Of a DNA stretch of 64,000 nt, positions 1-7,950 are shown one piece after another. The translations under genes were made by a program, and so were the position numbers. The notes under the pieces were generated by a model that worked only from the letters and a program-made list of their open reading frames with translations, was not told where the DNA came from and made no database searches. Source of the stretch: Dyadobacter psychrophilus (GTDB lineage: Bacteria; Bacteroidota; Bacteroidia; Cytophagales; Spirosomataceae); the NCBI RefSeq assembly GCF_900167945.1, contig NZ_FUZA01000003.1, forward strand, positions 1-64,000, read 5' to 3'. Each line of letters begins with the position of its first letter. Position 1 is the first letter of the stretch.

Positions 1-264
1 GCCCTTTTTTGCGAAAAGTTCTTTAAGAATTTGATTGTCCAGGCTCAGGTCGGCAAACATCTTTTTCAGGCGTGAATTTTCCTCCTCCAAATCTTTCAGC
101 CGTTTGACGTCAGATGCTTCCATTCCTCCATACCGGCTTTTCCAGTTATAAAAAGTGGCCTCAGAAATGCCATGCTGCCGACAAATCTCCTTAGTAGTGA
201 TGCCGGTTTCCTGCTGTTTGAGGATCGAAACGATCTGGGTTTCTGTGAATCTCGTCTTTTTCAT
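1..264 (-). CDS. IS3-family transposase OrfA (partial)
   Basis: This is the first open reading frame of an IS3-type element, the helix-turn-helix protein that helps recognise the element ends. The 88 visible codons begin MKKTRFTETQIVSILKQQET, followed by an HTH segment (GISEATFYNWKSRYGG at about residues 32-47) and the start of a leucine-rich coiled coil (LKDLEEENSRLKKMFADL). It runs off the left edge, so its frameshift site and orfB cannot be seen. IS3 elements normally make OrfAB by -1 frameshifting; that part is family knowledge. Whether the copy is intact is unknown. Confidence 0.85.
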   Translation of the reverse strand, partial: MKKTRFTETQIVSILKQQETGITTKEICRQHGISEATFYNWKSRYGGMEASDVKRLKDLEEENSRLKKMFADLSLDNQILKELFAKKG

Positions 265-325
265 CAGTTTAAAATTAAGTGATATTCTCTAATTTCAAAC
301 TGTCTGTCATTTAGGGACACTTACA
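1..325 (-). mobile_element. IS3-family insertion sequence, left end only
   Basis: The window opens inside an insertion sequence. The orfA gene reads leftward, and upstream of it the element runs to about position 325. Read on the minus strand the outer end starts TGTAAGTGTCCCTAAATGAC, which has the 5' TG expected of IS3-family inverted repeats. The exact boundary (about 323-328) is inferred from where the neighbouring coding frame resumes. The orfB transposase, the other inverted repeat and the target duplication lie outside the window. Confidence 0.75.
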
Positions 326-326
326 C

Positions 327-728
327 ACCGCTGAAAAGCACAATGTTACGCTGGTAATGGAATTGCTCAACAGCAAAGTAAACCATAAGGATTACATGTG
401 CGACCGCACTTCATGGGGCGCAGGTTTGTGTGAAATGGTGGGTTCCGAGAAATTCAAATTGCTGTATGACATTTATCACATGCAGATTATGGAAGGCGAC
501 GTGATCGCAACCATTAAGAAATACCATCAATACATCTCGCATTACCATACCGGCGGCGTTCCGGGCAGACACGAAATCGACGAAACGCAGGAGCTGTATT
601 ATCCGGCGATCATGAAAACGATCGTGGACACGGGTTACAAAGGATTTGTGGGCCAGGAATTCATTCCGAGCCGGAAAGATGACATTGCATCCCTAAAACA
701 AGCCATCGGCATTTGCGATATTGCATAA
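327..728 (+). pseudogene. Hydroxypyruvate isomerase-like TIM-barrel protein, 5' end removed by IS
   Basis: The frame is open from about 327, directly at the insertion-sequence end, and reads TAEKHNVTLVMELLNS before the first ATG at 357. The residues upstream of that ATG are typical family sequence, so the visible ATG is internal and the true N-terminal half is lost. The rest matches the C-terminal half of the sugar isomerase/epimerase family (Hyi-like): YDIYHMQIMEGD, the HYHTGGVPGRHEID metal-site region, and YKGFVGQEFIPS. Such enzymes interconvert small hydroxy-keto acids or sugars in a metal-dependent barrel. An in-frame TAG at 312-314 lies inside the IS. The remnant is unlikely to be functional. 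Confidence 0.8.
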
Positions 729-783
729 TGTCCATCACCTTTGTATAGACAGGAATTTTATAGTTCAACATAAATGATGACAG

Positions 784-1713
784 ATGAAAAATAGATTTTT
801 TCTCGCCGGGCTTTTCATACTGTTCGCAGTTTTATCAGTTCAGGCACAAAAGAAAATTAAGGTGATGATCCTGGACGGCGAATCGAATCCATATCACCGC
901 ATTGACATTGGTACACAAATCCTGAAAAAGCTCTTGGACGAATATCAGCCATTTGAAGTAGAGGTTGTTTCTGCACCCGGCAAGGATGGTGATTTTAGTA
1001 ATTTTATGCCAACATTTACTGATTACCAGGCAATTGTTCTGAACTATGACGTACCAACCGAGCGCTGGCCTGACCCGTTGAAAAAATCATTTGAGCAATA
1101 TATGTCCAATGGCGGCGGACTTGTCATTATACATGCGGCCAACAATTCTTTCCCCGGCTGGGTTGAATTCAATAAAATGATCGGCGTCGGCGGCTGGCGT
1201 GACCGCAACGAAAAAAGCGGCCCGTACTGGTATTACAAAGACGGAAAACTCATAGAAGATACCAAGCCAGGAAGTGCGGGAAGCCACGGTGCCAGAACAC
1301 CTTTTCCGATCAAGCTGGTCAAAACGGATCATCCGATTACCAAAGGATTGCCCCCGGTTTGGATGCACCACAATGATGAGCTTTATGCCAAACTACGCGG
1401 GCCAGGTGAAAATATGACCATTCTGGCGACAGCTTATTCCGATCCGGCCAATCAAGGAACAGCTTACGATGAGCCGCAGGTCATGGTGCTGGATTATGGG
1501 AAAGGAAGGATTTTCCACCATACCATCGGACACGATGCAGTAGGCATGAGTTCCGTCGATTTTGGCGTCTTGCTGCTTCGGGGAACAGAATGGGCGGCCA
1601 CCGGAAAGGTAACCCAAAAAGTACCCGCTAACTTTCCAACTGCAACTACTGCTTCTTATCGTACAGATATTGCAGCAATGAATCCCTTGCCTGTCAAGCC
1701 TGCCACAAAGTAA
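784..1713 (+). CDS. Secreted ThuA-domain protein
   Basis: A 309-residue protein with a signal peptide (MKNRFFLAGLFILFAVLSVQ, cleavage after AQA). The mature part is a ThuA-like fold of the class I glutamine-amidotransferase type: KVMILDGESNPYHR at the start, GGGLVIIHAANNSFPGW in the middle, and a C-terminal VMVLDYGKGRIFHHTIGHD. ThuA-like proteins occur in sugar-utilisation loci and in many Bacteroidota secreted proteins; the exact reaction is unknown. It lies 55 bp after the broken isomerase gene in the same direction, so the two probably formed one carbohydrate-related operon before the IS arrived. A strong hairpin follows. Confidence 0.85.
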   Translation: MKNRFFLAGLFILFAVLSVQAQKKIKVMILDGESNPYHRIDIGTQILKKLLDEYQPFEVEVVSAPGKDGDFSNFMPTFTDYQAIVLNYDVPTERWPDPLKKSFEQYMSNGGGLVIIHAANNSFPGWVEFNKMIGVGGWRDRNEKSGPYWYYKDGKLIEDTKPGSAGSHGARTPFPIKLVKTDHPITKGLPPVWMHHNDELYAKLRGPGENMTILATAYSDPANQGTAYDEPQVMVLDYGKGRIFHHTIGHDAVGMSSVDFGVLLLRGTEWAATGKVTQKVPANFPTATTASYRTDIAAMNPLPVKPATK

Positions 1714-1749
1714 ACGGTCTAGCGATATTCCATACAAAGACATGTACTA

Positions 1750-1792
1750 CACTTCCATAGCCTTACATCAACCGTGTAAGCTTATGGAAGTG
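1750..1792. terminator. Long inverted repeat between convergent genes
   Basis: Arms at 1750-1767 and 1775-1792 pair over 18 positions with two adjacent mismatches (10 bp plus 6 bp) around a 7-base loop. It sits between the end of the ThuA gene and the end of the permease gene, where a bidirectional terminator would be expected. No clean T-run follows, so a terminator role is an inference from position. Confidence 0.5.
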
Positions 1793-1846
1793 AATGTATC
1801 AATCGCTGTCAAGAAAAATTAAAAAAACAGTATTTCCCCTGCCCTT

Positions 1847-4543
1847 TTACTCCGACCTGAGAGTCTTCACCGGGGTCATCAATGCGGCCTTGATGGCCTG
1901 GTAACTCACCGTGAGCAGAGCAATACCGGTTGTTATCACGCCAGCCAGTGCAAAGATCCACCACTCTACGCCGATGTGATAAGCATATTCCCGCAGCCAC
2001 CAGTTAGCGCCAAACCACGCAACAGGGAATGCAAAGCAGCAGGCGATCAAAACCAGTTTCACAAAATCCTTAGAGAGCAACGCCATAATGCTTAACAGAT
2101 TGGCACCCAGAACTTTCCTCACACCGATTTCCTTCAACCGTTGTTGTGCCGAGTAGGTAGCAAGTCCGAAGAGACCCAGGCATGCAATGACCACACTGGC
2201 CAGGGCTACCCAACCGAGAATCGTTTGGCTGCGCTGATCTTCCATGTAGAACCGGGCGAGCTGCTCGTCAAGGAAGTGGTATTCGAAAGGCTCGCGTTCA
2301 TCGTTTGCTAGCATGACTGCTTTAAGCTTTTCGAGGGTAGCCTGAATGTTCTGCGGTTGGATCTTCACAGAGTAATAATCGATTGGATAAATCGGGTTGT
2401 CGTGGTAGGCAATGATCAATGGCTCTATCTTCGCCCGCAGCGATTGAAAATGGAAATCCTTCACGATGCCTACCACACGCGGTTTAAACGAAGCGTTGAT
2501 ATCGTCATAAACCGGAGCAAAAGAGGAACCGCGGGCACTTTGTGGAATATTAACGGCTTCATTGGAAATATGAGTAATGCCGAGAATCTTTGCGGCCGCC
2601 TCGTTGATCAGGATTGCCGAGGTGTCATTCTCATTGCTGAAGTTCCTGCCTTTGAGCAACTCGATCCCATAGGTGGCCAGAAAATCCTTATCCGCGCCAA
2701 TCACATAGGCTGTGTGCAGTTGATTGCTACCACCATCCTTTTTGAGTTTGACTCTCACTAATGTTTTCCAATCCCCGGGCACGTGCGACGTTACAGACAC
2801 TTGCTCTACGGCGGCAATCTTGGACATCTCGTTTTTCACCCAATCAAAGTTGGAGCGGGCCTTGAGCACATTCACGTCGATGACCACCATCAGGTCTTTG
2901 TTGAAGCCCAGGTTACTCTCGTTTAAAAAACGTACCTGCCGGAAGAGCACAATCGTACCAATGATCATTACAGTCGAAATTGTGAACTGCAGGACGACCA
3001 ATGCTTTGCGCACCGAGAAATCACTACCACTTTTGAGCACCAGGCCTTTTAGTAATGAAACCGGTTTGAAATAGGAAAGCAACAGGGCGACGTAACCGCC
3101 GGAAAGCAAACCCATCGCAATGATCAAGCCTGCCGCAGCGGCCCAGAAACCTAAGCCCACCGAGGAGAAAAGCGAAAACTTTTTATTGACAAATTCATTG
3201 AATGAAGGCAGCAATAACGCAACGATGAGCACAGCAAACCCGAAAGCGATCACCATTGTGATGAAGGATTCGACCAGAAACTGCCAGATCAGATTGCTAC
3301 GCACGGCTCCGATCACTTTTCGGACACCGATTTCCTTAAGCCGGCTCGAGGCCCGGGCTGTGGTCAGATTTGAGTAGTTTATTCCTGCGATCAGCAAGAC
3401 AAGAATGGCTGTAAATAGGAACACTGTTACGTATACAGGATTGCCTTGCGGAATAGGATCAACATTTGAATTTCTTGCGCCATCGATAATTCCTTCAGAT
3501 TTCAAGTGCACGTCCTTCAATGGCTGAAGGCTGTACGAAAGTTTTGTGCCGGGTTCGAGCGATGCATTGGCTTGGACCAGGCCAGTGATTCTGCTGGAAA
3601 CAGAATCAGCATTCACACCAGGCTTTAACAATGCATAGACGGTGTAGTTCTGTGAAGCCCAGTCACTCAGGGCGTCACGCATGAATTCTTCATTGGAATA
3701 CCGCGTCGACTCCGACAGCACACTGGTAAAAGTAAAGCTGGAATTCTGTGGATGATTTTTCAAGATCGCCGTGATCTTTACTGGATTATCCATGTGGCTG
3801 AACTGCAAATTTTTATTGATTACATCAGTCCTGCCGAAGATTCTCATAGCAAGGTCTTCGGTAATAACAATAGAATTCGGCTCTTTTAACGCAGTACGCC
3901 GATCGCCCTCAAGAAGCGGGAAATCAAATACCTCAAGCAAATATTGATCCGCGACAGTAATGGCCTCCTGTACATTGACAGGATTTTCGGGATCCACAAG
4001 GTTAGCCCGCCCAATGCGTTGCATGCGTGTTGTCTGCTCTACATTCGGGAACTTTTGTTTGGTTTCTTCGGCCACCATATAACCAGCTGCGGCGACTGTT
4101 GCAGCTTCATTGTTGGGGCTTTTTTCGTGGGTAATGACACGATAAATTCTTTCCGCCTTACTATGCTGGGTATCGAAGTTGAGCTCATCATATACATAAA
4201 GACCGATCAACAGAAAACAAACCATTCCGAATGTGAGGCCCAGCACATTGAGCGTCGAGTAAAGTTTGTTTTTCCGGAGGTTTCTCCACCCCATCATAAA
4301 ATAATTCCTGATCATACCGTTGGAGGGTATAGGTTGGTGAATGCTAGCCGATCGGATAATTCCCGGTCTAAAGAGGAACAGCACGTCTTTGCACAAGTGC
4401 AGGTTTGCCCGGGCTCTCCCCCAGGCTGCTACCCGTCTATCGTAGATTTCAAGCAGGTCTCCTTCGATATCGGCATGATATTCGGGCTTGCAAAACCATT
4501 CCAGGAAACGCAAGATGAAACGAGGTGGCTCAGCGCTTTTCAT
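1847..4543 (-). CDS. FtsX/MacB-like ABC transporter permease with permease prefix domain
   Basis: An 898-residue inner-membrane protein. About 90 N-terminal residues form a permease-prefix domain (RFILRFLEWFCKPEYHADIEGDL). Then come one TM helix (about 100-120), a MacB-type periplasmic core, three TM helices with an FtsX domain carrying RLKEIGVRKVIGA, a second periplasmic core, and a final FtsX domain with the near-identical QRLKEIGVRKVLGA. This duplicated layout is common in Bacteroidota and usually acts with a separate MacB-type ATPase for efflux or stress sensing; none is adjacent. The PadR gene ends 6 bp upstream, so the two are surely co-transcribed and the permease is PadR-controlled. 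The substrate is not predictable. Confidence 0.9.
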   Translation of the reverse strand: MKSAEPPRFILRFLEWFCKPEYHADIEGDLLEIYDRRVAAWGRARANLHLCKDVLFLFRPGIIRSASIHQPIPSNGMIRNYFMMGWRNLRKNKLYSTLNVLGLTFGMVCFLLIGLYVYDELNFDTQHSKAERIYRVITHEKSPNNEAATVAAAGYMVAEETKQKFPNVEQTTRMQRIGRANLVDPENPVNVQEAITVADQYLLEVFDFPLLEGDRRTALKEPNSIVITEDLAMRIFGRTDVINKNLQFSHMDNPVKITAILKNHPQNSSFTFTSVLSESTRYSNEEFMRDALSDWASQNYTVYALLKPGVNADSVSSRITGLVQANASLEPGTKLSYSLQPLKDVHLKSEGIIDGARNSNVDPIPQGNPVYVTVFLFTAILVLLIAGINYSNLTTARASSRLKEIGVRKVIGAVRSNLIWQFLVESFITMVIAFGFAVLIVALLLPSFNEFVNKKFSLFSSVGLGFWAAAAGLIIAMGLLSGGYVALLLSYFKPVSLLKGLVLKSGSDFSVRKALVVLQFTISTVMIIGTIVLFRQVRFLNESNLGFNKDLMVVIDVNVLKARSNFDWVKNEMSKIAAVEQVSVTSHVPGDWKTLVRVKLKKDGGSNQLHTAYVIGADKDFLATYGIELLKGRNFSNENDTSAILINEAAAKILGITHISNEAVNIPQSARGSSFAPVYDDINASFKPRVVGIVKDFHFQSLRAKIEPLIIAYHDNPIYPIDYYSVKIQPQNIQATLEKLKAVMLANDEREPFEYHFLDEQLARFYMEDQRSQTILGWVALASVVIACLGLFGLATYSAQQRLKEIGVRKVLGANLLSIMALLSKDFVKLVLIACCFAFPVAWFGANWWLREYAYHIGVEWWIFALAGVITTGIALLTVSYQAIKAALMTPVKTLRSE

Positions 4544-4549
4544 GGCCTT

Positions 4550-4882
4550 CTATTTAAGATTAAGCACCAGTTGGGGCAGCGCCTTCCAAAGCTCGTCGCG
4601 CGATTCTTTACAATAGTCCAGGGCTCTTTTCCCATAAGCTGTGACTTCGAAGAAAAGCTTTGGTCGCCCGCGCCGGCTTTCGGTTGAATCCCCGGGCGTT
4701 GAATTCAGGAATCCTTTCGATTCCAATCTTCGCAATGTAACCTGTAAGGAACCGACGGTTACCTCCCTTTTAAGGCGTTGTTCGATCTCATCCTTGATCG
4801 TTACTCCGTATGCATTGCCATGCAGCACGCCTACTGTAAGAAGGACAATTTCCTCGAATTCACCGAGCTGAAAACGTTTCAT
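4550..4882 (-). CDS. PadR-family transcriptional regulator
   Basis: A 110-residue winged-helix protein: KRFQLGEFEEIVLLTVGVL, then GVTIKDEIEQRL, the recognition segment (EVTVGSLQVTLRRLESKGFL) and the wing (SRRGRPKLFFEVTAYGKRAL). It has a short C-terminal dimerisation helix. PadR proteins are usually autorepressors that sense small molecules or membrane stress. In Bacteroidota they are often paired with prefix-domain FtsX permeases, exactly the arrangement here (6 bp gap). Two copies of a 19-bp operator-like repeat lie directly upstream of its start codon and probably mediate autoregulation. No ligand can be assigned. Confidence 0.9.
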   Translation of the reverse strand: MKRFQLGEFEEIVLLTVGVLHGNAYGVTIKDEIEQRLKREVTVGSLQVTLRRLESKGFLNSTPGDSTESRRGRPKLFFEVTAYGKRALDYCKESRDELWKALPQLVLNLK

Positions 4883-4891
4883 GAGTGAATA

Positions 4892-4949
4892 ATACTATTA
4901 TGCAGTAATAATAGCGAAGATTTTGTATAAATACTATTTAGTAGTAATA
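4892..4949. promoter_or_regulatory. Candidate PadR operator: two TACT-N7-AGTA repeats
   Basis: Two 19-bp direct copies, ATACTATTATGCAGTAATA (4892-4910) and ATACTATTTAGTAGTAATA (4931-4949), lie 10-67 bp upstream of the padR-like start. Each contains the dyad TACT-N7-AGTA. Their 39-bp start-to-start spacing puts them nearly on one helix face (about 3.7 turns). PadR regulators bind short dyads in their own promoters; assigning these sites to this protein is an inference. Confidence 0.5.
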
Positions 4950-5005
4950 ACTATTTTTTGGCGATGTTGAACCCCAGCTGATTGCCTGCCGAGTATGAAG
5001 CCTTG

Positions 5006-5245
5006 TTACATTTTTGACATTCCACGAAATGGTAGGATGAATCCTTTCGCTTCCAGGCTTTTTAGGTAAGCTCCTGCTGTTTTAAGATTTCCTAGACCCG
5101 AACTTTCAAGGAAATTCCGTTTAACATAGGGCAGTCTGAATAATACTTCCAGCAGATCCTTTGAATATACTTTGGGCAAGACTTCCTTTATTTGTTCACT
5201 CATCTCACTCATCAATTGATCAATTTTTTCGATGCGATCATCTGA
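5006..5245 (-). pseudogene. Remnant of a Fic-family protein (C-terminal winged helix)
   Basis: The frame is open from 5245, just after a TGA at 5246-5248, to a stop at 5006. It reads RIEKIDQLMSEMSEQIKEVL, then PKVYSKDLLEVLFRLPYVKR and GNLKTAGAYLKSLEAKGF. This resembles the C-terminal winged-helix tail of Bacteroidota Fic proteins, which follows the AMP-transfer domain. No Fic catalytic motif is found upstream in any frame I could read, and the tail ends prematurely after LEAKGF. I therefore call it a decayed gene end. A standalone 69-residue protein from TTG 5215 or ATG 5212 is possible but less likely. Confidence 0.5.
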
Positions 5246-5347
5246 TCAGTGGCAGGATTAGTCAATTGTGTTGCCGGCAGATTTCGTATTCCCGATCCAT
5301 TCTCTTTGACGATCCGAACGATTGTAAGCCATATCTGGTGGATTAAA

Positions 5348-5410
5348 CAAGGGCAAGATTTGCCCTTGTAGTCATAACGAGGGCGAAAATAGGCAAAATT
5401 CGCCCTCGTT
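5348..5410. repeat. Two adjacent hairpins in a gene-poor stretch
   Basis: Hairpin 1: CAAGGGCAA (5348-5356) pairs perfectly with TTGCCCTTG (5360-5368) over a 3-base loop. Hairpin 2: AACGAGGGCGAA (5376-5387) pairs perfectly with TTCGCCCTCGTT (5399-5410) over an 11-base loop and is followed by more T on the plus strand. They share GGGC(G/A)A cores. The rest of 5246-5614 shows no convincing gene; the open frame across 5212-5577 has no recognisable protein features. Confidence 0.55.
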
Positions 5411-5614
5411 TTTGAGATAATCGCTGCAATAATGTCAAGGGTCCATTTTAGCTTGAAGACTAAATTTCCCGCTTCTATACCAAAACCCTCACTTCCTATA
5501 AAAGTTAGCGGCCTTGCTATAATTCGCAAAACGCCATTTCTCCCCTCGGATAGATTTGCAATGTACTCGCGGCTCAATGACGAGATCCGCCACTTTCCTG
5601 CGCCAAAGTAAGCC

Positions 5615-7921
5615 TTATTTCAAGCTGCTTTGCTGGCCGGGATTGTAATCAATGGTTACGTGATTGATTTTCCCAGTAAAGGCAAATGGGACTTTGTAAG
5701 TGTCTGCAACAGGCGTCAGGTCATCAAAACCAACATTAACCCCTTCATGCAGATAAACATAACCCGTTGTTTTTTCCAGCTTTGACTCCCCTACTTTGGA
5801 ATTATTGGCAAACAGAGTGATCTGACCTGCTCCATTATCATCGTATTTTACATCGGCCCGAAGCTGCACTTTCCCTTGCGGCAGAGCCGCATTTTCAGAT
5901 GTGACCACGTATTTAGTGCCATCACCAACCGCATAAACAAAGTTGAGCTTACGGTTCTGGATAAAAAAGCTCAGTCCTCCCTCAAACCCGCCGCGCGAAA
6001 GCAGCACGCCCTGGTCTTCTACGCCGCCAAGGTCCACATCGGCAATCAGGCTGAATGATTTTTTCAAGGCAAATGGCCCTGCAACATCCACGATCGTAGA
6101 CTGACCCGGATACAAAACAACGCGGTCCAGATCCTTATAGGCAGTTTGCAGCGTGTAACCCTGGGTGCCGTCTTTCAATGGAAAGACATTGTATTTGGTG
6201 GCTTCACTGTCAAACAACGCCCGCAGCTCTTTTAATTTCGCGGGCTGCTGCGCCGAAAGATCAGTAATCTCATTGAAATCATCTTTCAGATTATACAATT
6301 GCCAGCTGTCAGCATTGAAATCCTGCCCTTTTACGTGCAGGGATCCCGCTTTCCAGCCATCTTTGTAAATGGCGCGTGAGCCGTGGATTTAGTAATACTG
6401 CACATTGTGGCGGTCCTTGGCGGCAGCATCATTCAGGCTGTAAGCCAGGCTGGTGCCCTCGATAGGATCTTGTTTGTAGCCGTTGATGTGCTCTGGAACC
6501 TTGGCCTGAATCAGTTCCAGTGTCGTAGGCAACAGGTCAATGATATGGCTGTATTGATTGCGTATGCCTCCTTTTTCTTTAATGGCCTTTGGATAAAAAA
6601 CGATCAGCGGATTATGGGTGCCGCCTTCGGAGTTGGCATCCTGTTTCCACTGACGGAAAGGCACATTGGTGGCCGCTGCCCAGCCCAGGGGATAATTCAC
6701 TTTGGAGAATTCCGAGCCGATCAGATCTATATTTTCCAGGTTCTTTTTCAAACGCTGCTCCTCGGTAATGCCGGCCCCGTAATGGTTGACTGTTCCCACA
6801 AAGGTTCCTTCTTTACTGGCGCCGTTATCGCCAACAGAGACAAAAATGAGCGTGTTTTCCAATTGCCCTGATTCTTTCAAATGGCTGATCACGCGCCCGA
6901 TCTCGTAATCGGTGTACTCGATAAAACCTGCATACGTTTCCATAAAACGCGCATAAAGCTTTTTCTCGTCGGCACTCAATGTGGCCCATTCTTTCACGCC
7001 CACATTACGCGGCGGCAGTTTGGCATCCTTGGGAACTACGCCCAGCTTGATCTGATTGGCCAAAACCTTCTGGCGATACTCGTCCCAGCCACCATCGAAT
7101 TTGCCTTTGTATTTATCAGACCACTGTTTGGCAACCTGGTGAGGCGCATGTCCGGCTCCCGTGGCAATGTACAGGAAAAATGGTTTGTCAGGATTTCCAG
7201 CTTTCTGACCGGAAACATAGCTGATGGCGCGGTCGGCAATCAGCTCATTGAAGTGCTTTCCATCCTGCTGGTCTTTCTGGCGATGCGTTCCTTCCCAAAG
7301 CTCAGCATGCCATTGGTCGATGCTTCCCCGGGAGGGAAACCCGTAAAACTGCTCAAATCCACGGCCCGTCGGCCAGCGGTTGAATGGCCCGGCTGGCGTC
7401 AGATCGGCCAGAGGCGTAATGTGCCATTTACCCAATGCAAATGTATTGTAGCCGTTCTCCTTGAGAATTTCGGCAGCAGTTGCTTTCTCAAAGGGGATCT
7501 GCGCATCATAACCCGGCGTGCCAATAGCAGTTTCAGGAAACAGGCCCATATGCGCTGAATGCGAGTTGCGGCCCGTCAGCAGCGCAGCGCGGGTTGGAGC
7601 GCAAATCGCAGTTGTATGAAAATTGGTATAACGCAGCCCGTTATTGGCCAAACTGTCCAGTGTTGGCGTGTTAATAAGCCCTCCAAATGTGCTGATGGCC
7701 CCATAACCCACATCATCGAGCAAGATCCAAACCACGTTGGGTGCTCCCGAAGGCGCTTTTTTCTTTTCCGCCCAGGACTCGCTGGTTTCCTTAATGGTTT
7801 TACCAATTTTGCCTTTATAGGGCTGGATGGGCGTATGTTGACCGTTGGCAGACTGGCCTGTGCCCATCCACGCCATGGCTGCCAGCACAAGGGCTTTTGC
7901 CGGAATTAAAGATCTTTTCAT
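5615..7921 (-). pseudogene. Secreted arylsulfatase interrupted by one in-frame TAA
   Basis: This is a single reading frame of about 768 codons broken only by TAA at 6389-6391. The two halves are in the same frame, and the conceptual join reads HNVQYY-stop-IHGSRAIYKDGWKA, where the family normally continues with Glu (GAA). The first 510 residues have a signal peptide, metal-binding LLDDVGYG (Asp69-Asp70), and CAPTRAALLTGRN with Cys107 as the formylglycine precursor. The remainder completes the sulfatase fold and adds a beta-sandwich-like tail. Type I sulfatases hydrolyse sulfate esters; the target is probably a sulfated glycan or aryl sulfate given the SusCD pair upstream. All catalytic motifs precede the stop, but the truncated fold is probably unstable. 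A sequencing error is the main alternative. Confidence 0.85.
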
Positions 7922-7950
7922 TGTATGGATATTAGCTGTGATTAATGTTT

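Noticed and set aside
3944..4687. A 247-residue plus-strand ORF
   Set aside because: It is antisense to the FtsX permease and PadR genes, which have clear domains and a shared operon; it has no recognisable features.
5212..5577. A 121-residue leftward protein
   Set aside because: Composition and lack of motifs look random; it spans both hairpins, and part of it overlaps the Fic remnant in another frame.
6298..6391. A frameshift between the two sulfatase parts
   Set aside because: Both parts are in the same frame (93 bp apart, divisible by three) and translate continuously except for one TAA.
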